Positions 33,253-44,400 of a DNA stretch of 64,000 bases are shown piece after piece. The DNA is from Blasia pusilla (lineage: Eukaryota > Marchantiophyta > Marchantiopsida > Blasiales). The DNA is taken from the NCBI GenBank assembly GCA_050084515.1, contig CM114273.1, forward strand, positions 29,698,001 through 29,762,000, written 5' to 3'. The notes beneath the pieces were generated by a model that had not been told where the DNA came from, searched no databases, and worked only from the letters and a program-made list of their open reading frames with translations. Numbering within the stretch: position 1 is the first letter of the stretch; every line of letters begins with the position of its first letter. A program made the position numbers and the translations under genes.

Positions 33253-34470
33253 GATACTAGATAGGTTTCGATTTTGACTTTTTCTGTGACATGGATGACA
33301 TGAAGGTGACTAACGATGGGGCCACATGAGCACCCAACCTTCTTTGTCGTGCGCCTACTCTCCTTGAACGTTAATCTTGTTTGTTGCGGAAGCGTGCGTT
33401 CAGTAGGTCACGCTCTCAACGCTGATCTGCATCCAAACACGCACTTTGGTTAGTCGGGTCTTGGATCAATCAGCGGGATTACTTTCCGAGTTCTCGTCTC
33501 GGACTCTCATCAAGCTCAACCTTCCTAGTTTCGCGGTTTACAACACGGGAAAATCTCGAAAGACTTGGGACAGACTTTTTGGTTGGTTCAGGAACCTCAA
33601 ACGGCGTTTCGCGCCTAGCGGTTCCAACTGTCCGATGGACATCCAATGAGTTCCTCATCAAGACTCGCACGAAGTGAATCTTGGGTTGGAATCCAAGTGT
33701 GGCGTACAAAGTCCACTCCCTTGGATCAGGTTTGGGTTTCGAGTTCCCACGCCAAACTCCCGTTCCATCTCGTGCCTCTGAAACGCCGTTTGGCGCCCAA
33801 AGTGGGGATTCGTTTCCCGAGACATCTCGGAGAGACTCTTCCCTTACTAGTTCTTATGGGGATCTCCAAGGGCCCCCTACATTTAGGGAAAGACACCCGG
33901 GCCTCTCCAATTGGCCCTCAACCCGATTGCTCTCTCAATCGTTTTTGGCCAATATCTCAACTTGTACGTATGCTTTTGTTGAGATATTTAGTGCGTCGGA
34001 AGCGTCTTAAGCTCAGCTTTCCAACGTGCGCTTATTTGTCCCAAACGCATCTTGGAGCTCAATGTTATGGTCCTAAACACAGTCAGATTCTCCCAAACGC
34101 TAGTCGAGTTCCAAACTGGTTCTCACCTCTTTGGCAACCAACCTCCCAAGACTCAACTCATCTCAAGTCTTGGCTCGCGTTTGGTCTAGGTTTCCTGGTC
34201 AGGACCACTAACGCATGAAATGCACAACTCTATTCCGGGTTTCGTCTCTTAGACTTTTCCAAGAGACTTTTCCAAACGCCTCTCCAAAGCGCAAACCTCG
34301 CAACGTGAGTTCCCTTGAGTTCTCATGTTTCGCTTGACGCCTATTTGGTGTTGTTTGGTTATGAGGGTCGCAAAATTCTTGCTCTTAGCGTCCGAGAGAT
34401 GCATGTCATGGTAGGTAGGGATAGATGGCTATCTGGAGTTAGAGGGACCTAACCACCAACTAGGGGGCGA
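33253..34470 (+). other. 3' non-coding region of the retroelement
   Basis: No motif-bearing frame. It contains scattered repeated words (GGAAGCGT..., TTTCGAGTTCC, CCAAACGC) and ends with GAGGGACCTAACCACCAACT then AGGGGGCGA. That phrase is conserved in the family fragment at 3784-3935. The G-run just before B1 is the best candidate for a polypurine-type priming site (weak). Confidence 0.45.
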
Positions 34471-34597
34471 TTGGAGATATTTTAGTACTTCTTGTCTTGT
34501 TGGTTAAATGTCATGAGTTAGCATAGGATCGTTCGTGTTTGTGTGTGTGTTCGGTGACAACGATGTATGTTGTATAGTGATGTGTATGCGCACGACA
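34471..34597 (+). repeat. Terminal block B1 (split direct repeat)
   Basis: From TTGGAGATATTTTAGTACTT to TATGCGCACGACA. It matches B2 (35114-35239) at about 90% and is directly joined, through AA, to block A2. Confidence 0.9.
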
Positions 34598-34599
34598 AA

Positions 34600-35113
34600 T
34601 GTCACATCTTTTAGGATAGATCGGTGAGATCTAGTAGAGCGCCTTCGTGAGTAGTGGAGGACACACCCAGTAGGTCGAGGGTGACCTGCTGAGGCCCCGA
34701 GAAACCTGAGAGAGTAGGTTTTCCCTTCGTTTCGGCTCATTTGGAGCCATATTGAGGAGCTTACTATTTTAGGTAAGTACCATTTTGAGTATATGATCGA
34801 AATTCTATTTTTGGTAAGTGACCCTTGACCTCCTACATGAGGTCAGGAGCCAAGGAGGTGATTTTGGAGAATAGGTTACCATGGAGAGAGCTTGGGAGAG
34901 GGGAGGGGTATACCTCAAGGAGAGAGAGTTTGAAAGTTCATTCTCTCTTTGTTGAACCTCTTGGCATGAGGCGGCGGAGCTATGGTCCCTTGCCTTGTGA
35001 GTGTAACCCAAGCCTCTCATTAGGAGAGTGGGTTTGGTTTGACATGAGAGAGAGTGCATATCTTTGAGAGCTATGGTGAGAGATGGTGTAGAGAGAGATT
35101 GGATCTTACTTTA
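34600..35113 (+). repeat. Terminal block A2 (split direct repeat)
   Basis: Full-length match to A1, from TGTCACATCTTTTAGGATAG to GGATCTTACTTTA. It continues directly into B2 with no internal region. Confidence 0.9.
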
Positions 35114-35239
35114 TTGGAGATATTTTAGTACTTCTTGTCTCGTTGGTTGGATGCCATGAGTTAGCATGGGATCGTGCGTTTTTGTGTGTGTGTTCGGTGA
35201 CAACGATGTTGTTATGTAGCGATGTGTATGCGCACGACA
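35114..35239 (+). repeat. Terminal block B2, right end of the element
   Basis: Matches B1 and ends ..TATGCGCACGACA. Helitron coding sequence resumes immediately after (CAGTGATGCATGAGATT). Confidence 0.9.
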
Positions 35240-37265
35240 CAGTGATGCATGAGATTTGAGGATTCAAGGTGGTATTTATCATGCTATTAGACCTCTTAAT
35301 GCGAAAATAGACGTTTTTCCAAAATTTACACAAATTTATATTCATGATGATGAGTATCTGATCGAACAAAGGAGAAGCATCATGAATGGAGATAATCATG
35401 ATCGATTGAGGGTTAAGATTTTAAGGGGATTACAAGACATGTTACATGTCCATAATCCATATGTCCCCTATCTTTCAATATGTGGCCATGGATCTATGTA
35501 ATTCTAATTTTCATATTGTTCTAAGAGATAGTAAGCGAGGGCTTGATGCAAAACGATACACATTGCCTATTGCTTTGGAGATTATTGTTATCTTGCATAG
35601 AGACAGAAGTGAGCCAAGAGAAGGATGTGATATTATTGTTTGTTTATATGGAGGAGGGATTTGTCAAATGTCTGACTTGAACAAGGCCTATATTCCATTG
35701 CACTTTGTATTGCCTTTTTTGTACAGTAAAGTTGGTTGGCATCCTGGCATACCAATACGGTCGGGTGACTTTAGAATAAATGCGACAAGGAGAGTGTATG
35801 TTGTGATGGAGGAGGATAGAGGTGAGGATGTTGAGCATAGTGTACTAAAGGGAACAGAAGAAGAGTAACTTCAAGGTGGAGAAACGACTAATGAAGCAAG
35901 TTCAAAGACTATCACTGCTCTACAATTTGCTTCATTTTGACTTCAAGTACGAGCTAATGCTGAAGATCATAACATGTTGTTAAGTTTTGGTTGTCTTATT
36001 CAAGAATATGTGGTAGATATGTACGCGAGAATTGAAATGCAACAATTAACGTGGATACGACTACATCAAAAGGAGCAAAGAGCTTATTTATATCAAGGTG
36101 TGAGAGATGCTATGACTCGGCATGATAATGATGGTCATGCCATACGGAGACGAGTCATTTTACCTTCTTCTTTTACAAGAGGACCTCGACATATGCATCA
36201 ATTGTATCATGATACCATGGAAATTGTGAGATATTTTGGGAAGCCATGCTATTTTCTAACCATGATTTGTAACCCTAAGTGGCCAAAGATTACTTATGCT
36301 CTACATCCCGAACAAATAACCTCAAATCATCATGACTTGGTTGTACGTGTTTTCCAACAAAAGAAGAAAGAGTTATCGAGGCTTATAGTGGATAAGCATA
36401 TTTTGGGGTGAGTCGTGGGATGTCTTCATGTAGTTGAGTTTCAAAAGAGGAATCTACCATCCCTCTTTTGAAACTCAACTACAAGGTCTATGATACATGG
36501 ACCATGCGGAATACTTCATCCAAGTGTGTCGTGTATAGAACAAACAACAAAAACTATTCTAAGGGCAACCCAATGTGTTTTATCTCCACGACAATTGAGG
36601 AAAAGGATGATTATCCTATTTATAATCAGTAATCTCATGGTCTTTGTTTACATTTGTTAAACTTTTCTTTTAAAAAAATTACTAATCTATTCTTCTATTT
36701 GTGTTTATGTAGATGTGATAATACTAACTCGATTAATAAGTCAAATAATGACATCGGTAATTATTGGGTGGTTCCCCATAATCTCATATTACGTACATTA
36801 TTTGATTGTCATATCAATTTGGAGATAACTAATAGCATATCAACATTAGAGTACTTTTACAAGTATGTATATAAGGGATCAGATGCAATATCCTATACCT
36901 TGGCGAAAAGTACAACAACGGAAGATATAATTTATGAAACTTTGTTATATCTTGATGCGAGGTATGTTGGATTTCTATTTTTATTGTGGTATTTTAAAAT
37001 TCTTTTAGTATATTGAAAGGTTAGATTTTGACTATATTTTCTTGTTGGTCTATGAAGGTACGTTTCGTCTTGCGAAGCTTGCTGGAGAATTTTCAGGTTC
37101 AATCTGCACGTTGAGCAATCAAGTATTATAAGATTAATTGTTCATATGTTAGATAGGTAGATGGTATATTTTCATTATGTAGATTTTTTGGGTAATATTC
37201 TTGAGCGGAGTAAGGAGACCACTCTTACGCAATGGTTTGCAACCAATAATTATAATTCTACAACT
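35240..37265 (+). pseudogene. Helitron Rep (HUH nuclease-like) domain
   Basis: Helitron conserved blocks resume at 35247 (VMHEI..GF) and continue through MDLCNSNFHIVLRDSKRGLD, the RRYTLP-like block and GDFRINATRRVYVVMEEDRG to the SGPRHMHQLYHDTM-like block and NPKWP. The HUH motif expected near 36440-36480 (after VEFQKR.LP) is replaced by an inverted duplication, so the metal-binding histidines are absent. The two-tyrosine motif survives as YFYKYVYKG (36852-36878). An intron (about 36629-36710) and another (about 36969-37057, joining DAR to YVSSCEACWR) are visible. Rep would nick and join DNA strands in rolling-circle transposition. Stops and the HUH loss make this copy inactive. Confidence 0.8.
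36429..36483. repeat. Perfect 22-bp inverted repeat replacing the Rep HUH motif
   Basis: 36429-36450 (TGTAGTTGAGTTTCAAAAGA plus GG) pairs perfectly with 36462-36483 around an 11-nt loop. The left arm is Rep coding sequence (VEFQKR). The right arm is its inverted copy and lies where the family has the P-H-A-H segment. Confidence 0.95.
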
Positions 37266-37619
37266 TGAAAATACCTTTATTTGGAATTCCCGTCCCATTA
37301 TTCTTGAAATACGAAGAGATGATTTCGACGTACATGTGGAAGAAAAGGATTTGGACTCTCCATTAGACGTTTATATATGACTAACCCAGGTGAACTTGTT
37401 CTTATATGTGTAGATCTGATTTGTATATTAACATCGTAGTTAATGCAATACACTCCTGCAATAGAGTATGAGGAATTATGGCCATGGTGCGCGCAATGCG
37501 TTGAGGGCCGCTAGCCACACATTCTATAAGTACATTTCATTTATGTTACGTTATTGGAAGATTTTTATCTAACTTTTCTTTCTTTGAAATATCTTATTGC
37601 TACTTATGGTTTTCTTAGG

Positions 37620-38930
37620 TAAATTACTCTTCATTTATGGTCCTTGTGGAACGAGAAAAAAAATTATATACGATCTTCTTCTTTAGGTGCGAAGCAAGGA
37701 TCAATTGCATCTTCGGGAATCACTGATTTATATTGAATGGAGGACGCATGGCACTTTCACGATTTAAGATTTTAATTCAGATACATGAATCATCCACTTG
37801 CACGTAAGTTTATGTTGAAGAGTTTGTTAGCATTTTACTTCCTTCCTTAATATTTTGTTTTACTTCTTTTTATTTTACTCATATATATTATGCAAAGAAT
37901 GTTTGCTTACTTTTTTGGGTTTTTTGTTTTACTAGCCTATCTGTTAATAGTCACTTAACACGCCTTGTACAAAAGGCAAAATTGATTGTGAGGGACGAAT
38001 CTCCTATGACACACTGTCACACTTTGAGGCTGTTAATCGTTCTTTCCAAGATATCATGGGTTTGGTGGATTCTTGATTGCGAGAATTGCCATTTGGAGGC
38101 AAGATATTTATCTTTGGTGGATATTTTTTACAACTTCTTCCTATTAGTCGTCCTCATGATTGTCCCACTATTGTAAATCTTAGGAGATCTCTTACTTGGT
38201 CTAATGTAAGAGTGATGGACATTATAACTGCGGAAATCATGTCACAATTTCCTAGAATGTTAATTTTATTAAGTTATCAAATATCATAAATTTATTCAAT
38301 TCGATGAGTTTTTTTTGGTAGTATTAGGAGTTATGCTTTTGATTCTAATGATTGTTTCTTTTTTTAGGAGCACACTTTTTTAAAGTGCAGATTTGGTTTG
38401 TGATGATGGGATGAGGTTTGTATACCCAATTGAATTATTGAATACATGTTTGCCATCAGACCTACCACCACATTCTTTAACTTTGAAGATTGGGGCTCCG
38501 ATCATGCTATAACGAAACATGAATGGAACAAAGGGACAAGCAAACGACACTCACTTGATGGTTGTTGGATTTAGTCGACATGTTATGGATGCAGTTCTTA
38601 TGAGTTGACGAAATGTTGGAGGTCGAGTGTTTATTCCTTTGATTGCATATGATTTAGGTTTACCTTTTTATTTACAATAATTTCAATTTCCTATTGGTAT
38701 AGCCTTTCCAATGACAATTAATAAGTCCTAAGGACAAACATTAGATAGAGTTGGTATTTACTTGGCAAATCCTATATTTTCTCATGGGCAATTATATGTT
38801 GTCTTATCTAGAGTAGGTTCTACAAGTCAATTCATATTATGGTTGATACTCAACATCCAACAAACAAAGTTGGAACTCATACTAGAAATGTTGTTTATCA
38901 TGAAATGTTGCATTGAAAATAATACAAGGA
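37620..38930 (+). pseudogene. Helitron PIF1-type helicase domain
   Basis: Walker A is degenerate (LFIYGPCGTRKK, about 37627-37664; the family has GxxGTGKT). Walker B is VRDESPMTHCH (about 37987). Next come GGKIFIFGGYF (about 38092), LPPHSLTLKIGAPIM (about 38462), FPMTINKS then GQTLDRVGIYLANPIFSHGQ (about 38707-38790) and LYVVLSRVGSTSQ. The order and the 'FSHGQLYVVLSRV' ending are diagnostic of Helitron helicases. At least two introns and several frame breaks occur (e.g. 37800-37930). The helicase would unwind the donor strand. It is inactive here. Confidence 0.8.
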
Positions 38931-38934
38931 CATA

Positions 38935-39128
38935 GTTCAACACACTTTCTTATCTTTCTCTTTGTTCTAATTTGAATATAATATACTTATTTTATTTTGA
39001 TTATAATGAGTAGAGTGTGGGGTTTCCAATAAATCTATAGATTTTGAGGGATTTGTCATAATTTATGGAAACTGAATGTCATATTTATTTTTTTCTCTTA
39101 ATACCTATTTTCTCTAAGTATGATCCAA
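38935..39128. other. AT-rich tail after the Helitron gene
   Basis: The Helitron 3' end should lie here. No CTRR with preceding hairpin could be identified. Confidence 0.3.
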
Positions 39129-39218
39129 CTCCAAACCTATTGAAATGGGGTCTTTTTACAAATTAAATCTGGACTCCGAACCTATGAAAATGGGGTCTTT
39201 TTGCAAATCAAATTTTGC
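39129..39218 (+). repeat. Tandem duplication, 45-bp unit
   Basis: CTCCAAACCTATTGAAATGG.. (39129-39173) is repeated as CTCCGAACCTATGAAAATGG.. (39174-39218), differing at about eight positions. Confidence 0.85.
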
Positions 39219-41490
39219 ATTAGTTATGGTTCGAAGCCCGAGCATGTAACCTCTTACGGGCAAGAAATGTTTGCCCGCGTCAGGGCAGATTTGAGACGGC
39301 GTCGGAAAGCTAAACGGGGGACGGCGGCCGAAGTAGTAGCCATCGCCGTCACGTATCGGATCCCATCGGCAGACGGACAGACAGACACACGGAATTGAGC
39401 AGTCCTGCAACTTCCAAGTCACTCGCCCGTGGGCCTGCCACGTGTACCGCGAAGGTTGTCCTCACAATCGATATCAGGAAGGAAGGAACTCGCACAGAGA
39501 GACGGAGACAGAAGAAAGAGATGGAGATGAAAATCCGCAAGAATGAATGCAGCGGCAGCTGAATCTGCGCGACGCAGGCGGAGGCGGGAGCTCGGACCTA
39601 CTTTATCTACTGGGTTGGCACGGAACCGGAACGAGATCGAAGCGCTGGTGGCGGTGGTGCAGCTCTGGGGAGAAAATGAGGAGGGGAAGGGGGATTTGAT
39701 TGTTTGCGTTTGAGAGGAGAGGTGGTGGCAGGAGGTGGAGTCGATGAGCCTGTGGATGGCAGGAGGCACGGATAGCATGAAGATGGACAACATCCCAAAT
39801 AGCTCGTTGTTCATTATTTAAAGAGGTCTCTCCTTGTTCAACGGATCCGAGGAGGAAGGTTGAGGGGGTCGGAATCGGAAGAGCCGCGTTCGGATTCGGT
39901 AGCGGGGGAGTTTTGCATCGCGTCGTCGTGCGCGGTCGAATCGGCGCGGTGGTCTGTCTGATTGTGGGGTGGTGTAGAGAATTGGGCGCTGGAGGTTTGG
40001 TTGTTGGACTCAAAGCGGTAGTGCACCATCCCCGCGAGAAGCTGGCGCCGTCAGTCTCGTGAGTTTTCGAGAAGGGGGCCGATTTCGCTCTGTGGATCCG
40101 GAGGAATCCAATTTCGAAGCCGTGAGGGGATGCGTTGGGGGAGAGGGTGAGACCCGCCGACTTGTGGGTGTGGAAGTACACTGGAGAGGAAGGCATCCGT
40201 TCCAATTCGTATCTGCGAGGGTAGAGCTGTGAGCATTCGCCTCAGGCAACACAACAAAGGCACCGCCGTACTGCTGTCTGCTGCGATATGGCAGCTTCTA
40301 CCATCCATTCCCGCGTGCTCAGCTCTCCTGTACGTCGTTTGCTCTCTTCCAACGTCCGCATGTGTTCGGGCTACAGGCCTGGATTTCAAATTCTTGCAGG
40401 TCGGAAGATTTTGTGCCGTGTGACTGAGTCAAGAATTTTGCGCCACCCACTCGAGCTGGGCTGCGAATTTTCCGGGATTCGCTTGACAGCAATTTTGAGA
40501 GACATACCCTCCAGCGCAAATCGTAGTGCTGGGAGTGGGCGAAGTAGAGCGTAGATCTTCGATTGAAGCTCCTGACAGCGTTTCTCTCTGCCAATGAATT
40601 ATTTCTGGCACTGGGGAATTCAAACATGGAGATTGGTGCTGCAAGCTCTCCTTGCAGACTCCTGCTGTCTGGCCTTCATAGATGGCTTTAAGGAGCTACA
40701 GTCCCTTCTTGTCGAACTTAGACGGTGAATTATGAGAACTCACAGATAGCCGAGGGAGCTTGCATGGGACCAAACGGGACCTTCAGCTTAAATTCCTGTC
40801 ATTCCAAAGAAATCGTTGATCCATGGCAATTGTAGCAACCTTCGCAGGCCGCCTCTGTCAGTTCGTGCGTTAAGGGCTAATATTTTATCGACCAACAGAT
40901 TGAGATACTCTGTAAGGAATTCATATTTTACAGAGCGACAGATTGAGACACTGTGTAAAGAATTCTTCATGTTAGAGGCTCCTCGAAAGATAAAATCCTC
41001 GCCCATGAACCTGCTCACTTGAAGCAGATAGTGCAGCTACACACGCAATCGATGAATGCGTTATCTGAAAGCCTTTGCATGCCTCTCTTCGGAGTCCCTT
41101 AGCCTGAGCTTAACAACCCCTCACTCAAATATATGAATGCGGAGATCTTGTCAAAGGCAGTACGATCCTTGACTCCGTCATGAAAATCCTCCTCTGTACA
41201 TCAGTTGCATATGGAACGAAATACGTACTCTGTTAGGATTACCTTGGCAGTGAAATTGCCAATTGGTCTGGAGTCTCAAGTTAACTCATCTCTGAAGAGG
41301 TTTAGCCGTTGAAGGAGGGATTTTCAGTAGAAGACTCCGCAGGTTCTCCTGAAATCGATATTGCAACCTCTTAACAACATTTTTTCAAAATGAATTTACA
41401 GTATCATATAAAGACCCTCTCTTTGACCAAAACGTACTGGGCCGCCTTTGTCGTATCACATGGTCTAGAAATTGCTCTTATAATTTTCAG
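39219..41490 (+). other. Upstream region and unresolved 5' exons of the PPR gene
   Basis: GC content rises sharply at about 39.25 kb, as expected for a gene start. A plus-strand ATG at 40288 opens a basic, Ser/Arg-rich stretch (MAASTIHSRVLSSPVRRLLS) that looks like an organelle transit peptide. It closes at 40554, so an intron would have to leave it earlier. Other possible exon pieces are 40816-41022 and about 41101-41158 (after CCCTTAG, ending before GTACGA). I could not join these into one frame. Minus-strand frames at 39419-40389 are Pro/Ser-rich shadows with no motif. Confidence 0.4.
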
Positions 41491-44400
41491 TGGGAGGCTG
41501 ACATTCCGGTGGTATCTCTTCAGAGCGCTTCAAAATTAGGTTCATGCTTTGGCAGCATGCATGGCAACCATGAATGGATAGAAAGCTATTTATGGCGATC
41601 TGCTTCGTGTTCGATGGTGCCTGCACAAGATCATGAAAGAATGTAAGTTTTACTAACTCGCATTTTCCGGATTTGTCATTCCAGGTTTGTGTCTAGGAGG
41701 ATCTACATTGCCATGAACTAAAGGTTCAATCAATGAAGCTCTGACACCGTAAAATGTCGTTCGAATGATCTTATTTAGTTTTCCTGTGATTCAACCAGTG
41801 ATTTCTCTGCAGCCTTCATATTCCTGATGTCGTGATAGGTGTTTCAACTTCTCTCACTGCGTGATAATCTAGTTCGTTGCATATGCGAGGGCCTGGAAAT
41901 TATGACTCAGAGTTATTACCTACCCTCAAGGTGTGTTTTGCAGGTAGTATTTCTGGGTGTCTCTTCTGATTCAGTGAGAATTCATTTGTCAGGCATGGAG
42001 TGTCGGCAGTGTTATCGGAACCCATCACAGAAGCCTCTCCAGTGGGCTTATCAGAAATCAAGGAGAAGGGACGTCAAAGACGAAGTGGTGGAGGTGGAGG
42101 AAGAAGAAATCCTAAAGTGCGTCAGCTCAGTGAGACACACGATGAATTGGTGAGTCCCATGGAGCTGGCCATTAAAAGTAGATTCTTTCTAATAGTAGAC
42201 TGCTAAAGATTGTATCCCTATGCTAAGGTGTTCAACTTTCCTCTTTTTGTTCCATGTTGGTATGGTTCGCTCGAATCGTCGAAGTTATCGGTTGGTTCTG
42301 TAGAATATCAGTGTTCTATTAATCAGGCCTTTCATCCACGATACCTCTTAGTGTCTGAGGGGCACAACGTTTGGGATCATACAGGGTACTGTCTGTGGCA
42401 TCTATTCTACTTGAAATCGTGAGGCATTTGGGAATGGAGATCTCTTAACCGTCTGTGGAGCTTTGGACACGAGGTTGTTGTCAAGTCTCCCATCTTTCTA
42501 GAACAGGTCCAGAGAGTTTCTTATACATCGATGAAGAAATTTTGCAGAAAGATGGTCCAAAATTGGAGTGGTTGAAGCAAGAAGGAATCGATTTGACCAG
42601 TGAGGTGTGTGAGGCCTTTCCTGTAAAATTAAGTATCCAGCTGGGTTCGGGTTAGAATACCGTAATTTGTTCCACAGTGTAAGGGCACCATAAATGAATC
42701 TCATATTATCGTTTAGATTCGAGGCTTACTTTGTTTGCAAATGCAGCAGAGCACATGGCCTCCTGATGTAGGCCTTTTGCATTACATGTTGACTGCAGTG
42801 TATCCTTGAAACCGATGAGTTGTGCACTCGCTCAGCATCCGGGCTGTTGAAATTGCAGCGCACTATTTGGCGAGTGAACCGAGCTATTAGTCGGTGTTCT
42901 TCAGTAAGTGAAGCACTGGGTATCATAGAAGAAATGAAGGCTGCTGGGCTCACTTCTGTCAATGAAGGTTCGTGGGCTTAAAGTACCGGGTTTTGTTCAT
43001 AACAGCAACTATATGGCTGTCATACCAAGAGATTTTCGATTTGATTGCCTCTAGGCTTCCAAATTTTACGAGCTGAAGATAGTTTTGGAAGCAGACTTCT
43101 CGATTCTATTTATAAATTGGTTGGATGATTGGTGTGGCAGGAACCTATCTAGCTCTTATCACTGTTTGCAGGAGGCAACGTCAAGGGGACAGAGCTCTTA
43201 GCATAATGGCGGTAGGTGATCGCAGAGTTGCTGCTCAGCTTGGATTTGTCTATCTTAAGAACATATTTCAATTTCGTAGACCTCACCGATGAGTCGTGCT
43301 TCTTAATGTATCAGAGAGCTCCCCAGGAAATGGCATGGCATGGTTGAATGAAGAGTCGATCAATATTCCCTCAAGTTTACTAGTTGCAAGCAGTTCGTCA
43401 AAGCGACTCATCCCCAAAGTAACATTTGATATATTTTCTTTCTTTCTATGGTTTTCCAGGCAATGAAGCAGGCAGGAGTGAAGCCTGGGATGTTGACCTA
43501 CAACACTCTGATTTCATGCTGCCAACAGGCCCTTCGCTTGGAAGATGCTTTTCGCATAAAGGTGTTTCCATGGTTAGCAATGTGCTTCATGATAGTTTTC
43601 TTGGAGCAAGGAGTAGACGTGCCTGTTTGTGCAACTTTACTCTCAGAATACATCCTTGTTCATTTCTGGCCAAACAAAAGTCAGACGAACTGCATTTCGA
43701 CAACTAGGTGCAGTAAGAAAGGCAGCATCCACGTTTCTGTTTTGTAACTTGCTCTGTACACTCTTCACCCTGTGTGTCGGGAACCGTTCAGGCTGAATCG
43801 GAGATATTTTCCTGTCTGTTAAGATCCTGTCAAGTTTCACATGATTTCGCAGTAACCCCTGTCTGTCTTGTCTTGTGTGTTCCAAGAGGTAATGTATAAC
43901 GCTCATAGCTGGAAACGGATGTGAACAGGCTGAAATGGAGGCAGAAGGGATGAAACCAGATGTTGTGACTTACACATCCCTGATGGCACTATTGGTCAAG
44001 GCTAATCCGGTTCGTGGTCGTACATCTCCAGTTCAAAGGTGATCCTCTTAAGTTTAATGTGAACATATAGCTGGCGATCTAGTAGTCGATTCACTGCATT
44101 CTGTTAAGAGTGGATACTTTGGTCTTTTTCATGATCTGAATACCTGGAGACGGTGATGAGCTGGTCACAGGCTGGAAAAAGTAATGGAGCTACACAAAGA
44201 AATGCTTGAACGGTCAGTCCAACCTGATGCTATAACTTTCAACACCCTCATGTATGCTGGTGCACAAGCAAAGCTGCCTGGGAAAGTTTTGGTAAGGAAT
44301 CGTGTCTCCAGCTTATCGTTCAGTTTTCCAGCCGACATCTGATTACAGTTTAATTTTCCTTGTTTGTAACCAATTCATCTTTACGAAAATCTTTTTTTTT

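Larger units (their letters stand above)
23907..35239 (+). mobile_element. Ty3/gypsy-type retroelement carrying a DNA methyltransferase and a PHD finger
   Basis: The element is 11,333 bp. It runs A1 (23907-24420), leader, gag, protease, DNMT3-like methyltransferase, RT, RNase H, integrase, PHD finger, 3' non-coding region, B1 (34471-34597), A2 (34600-35113), B2 (35114-35239). It lies inside a Helitron gene in the same orientation. Coding parts fall in three frames with frameshifts near 27300, 28790, 29800, 30890, 31920 and 33213, and about 23 in-frame stops, so this copy cannot make its proteins. A1 and A2 differ at roughly 33 of 514 positions by eye, nearly all transitions. Domain order apart from the two extra domains is classic Ty3/gypsy. 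No tRNA primer-binding site was recognised after A1. Confidence 0.9.
20400..38950 (+). mobile_element. Degenerate Helitron, split by an 11.3 kb retroelement
   Basis: The Rep-Hel protein of a Helitron is recognisable in order on the plus strand. Upstream exons (21.3-23.4 kb) lead into an N-terminal zinc-binding-like region (23.47-23.9 kb). Then comes the 23907-35239 insertion, then the Rep domain (35.24-37.27 kb) and the PIF1-type helicase (37.62-38.93 kb). Several introns with GT..AG borders are present, as in plant Helitrons. Exact ends were not found: no TC start or CTRR end with hairpin could be placed with confidence, so both coordinates are approximate. The copy is inactive because of stops, frameshifts, inverted duplications and the nested insertion. 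Confidence 0.75.

Noticed and set aside
23907-35239. True DIRS/PAT element with tyrosine recombinase
   Set aside because: The repeats look like it, but the integrase is clearly HHCC/DD35E and no tyrosine recombinase motif was found.
39220-39245. tRNA T-arm-like GGTTCGAAGCC
   Set aside because: No matching acceptor, D or anticodon arms around it.
39419-40389. Several long minus-strand frames near the PPR gene start
   Set aside because: Pro/Ser/Arg-rich frames overlapping each other in a GC-rich promoter-like region, with no domain. Probably shadows.
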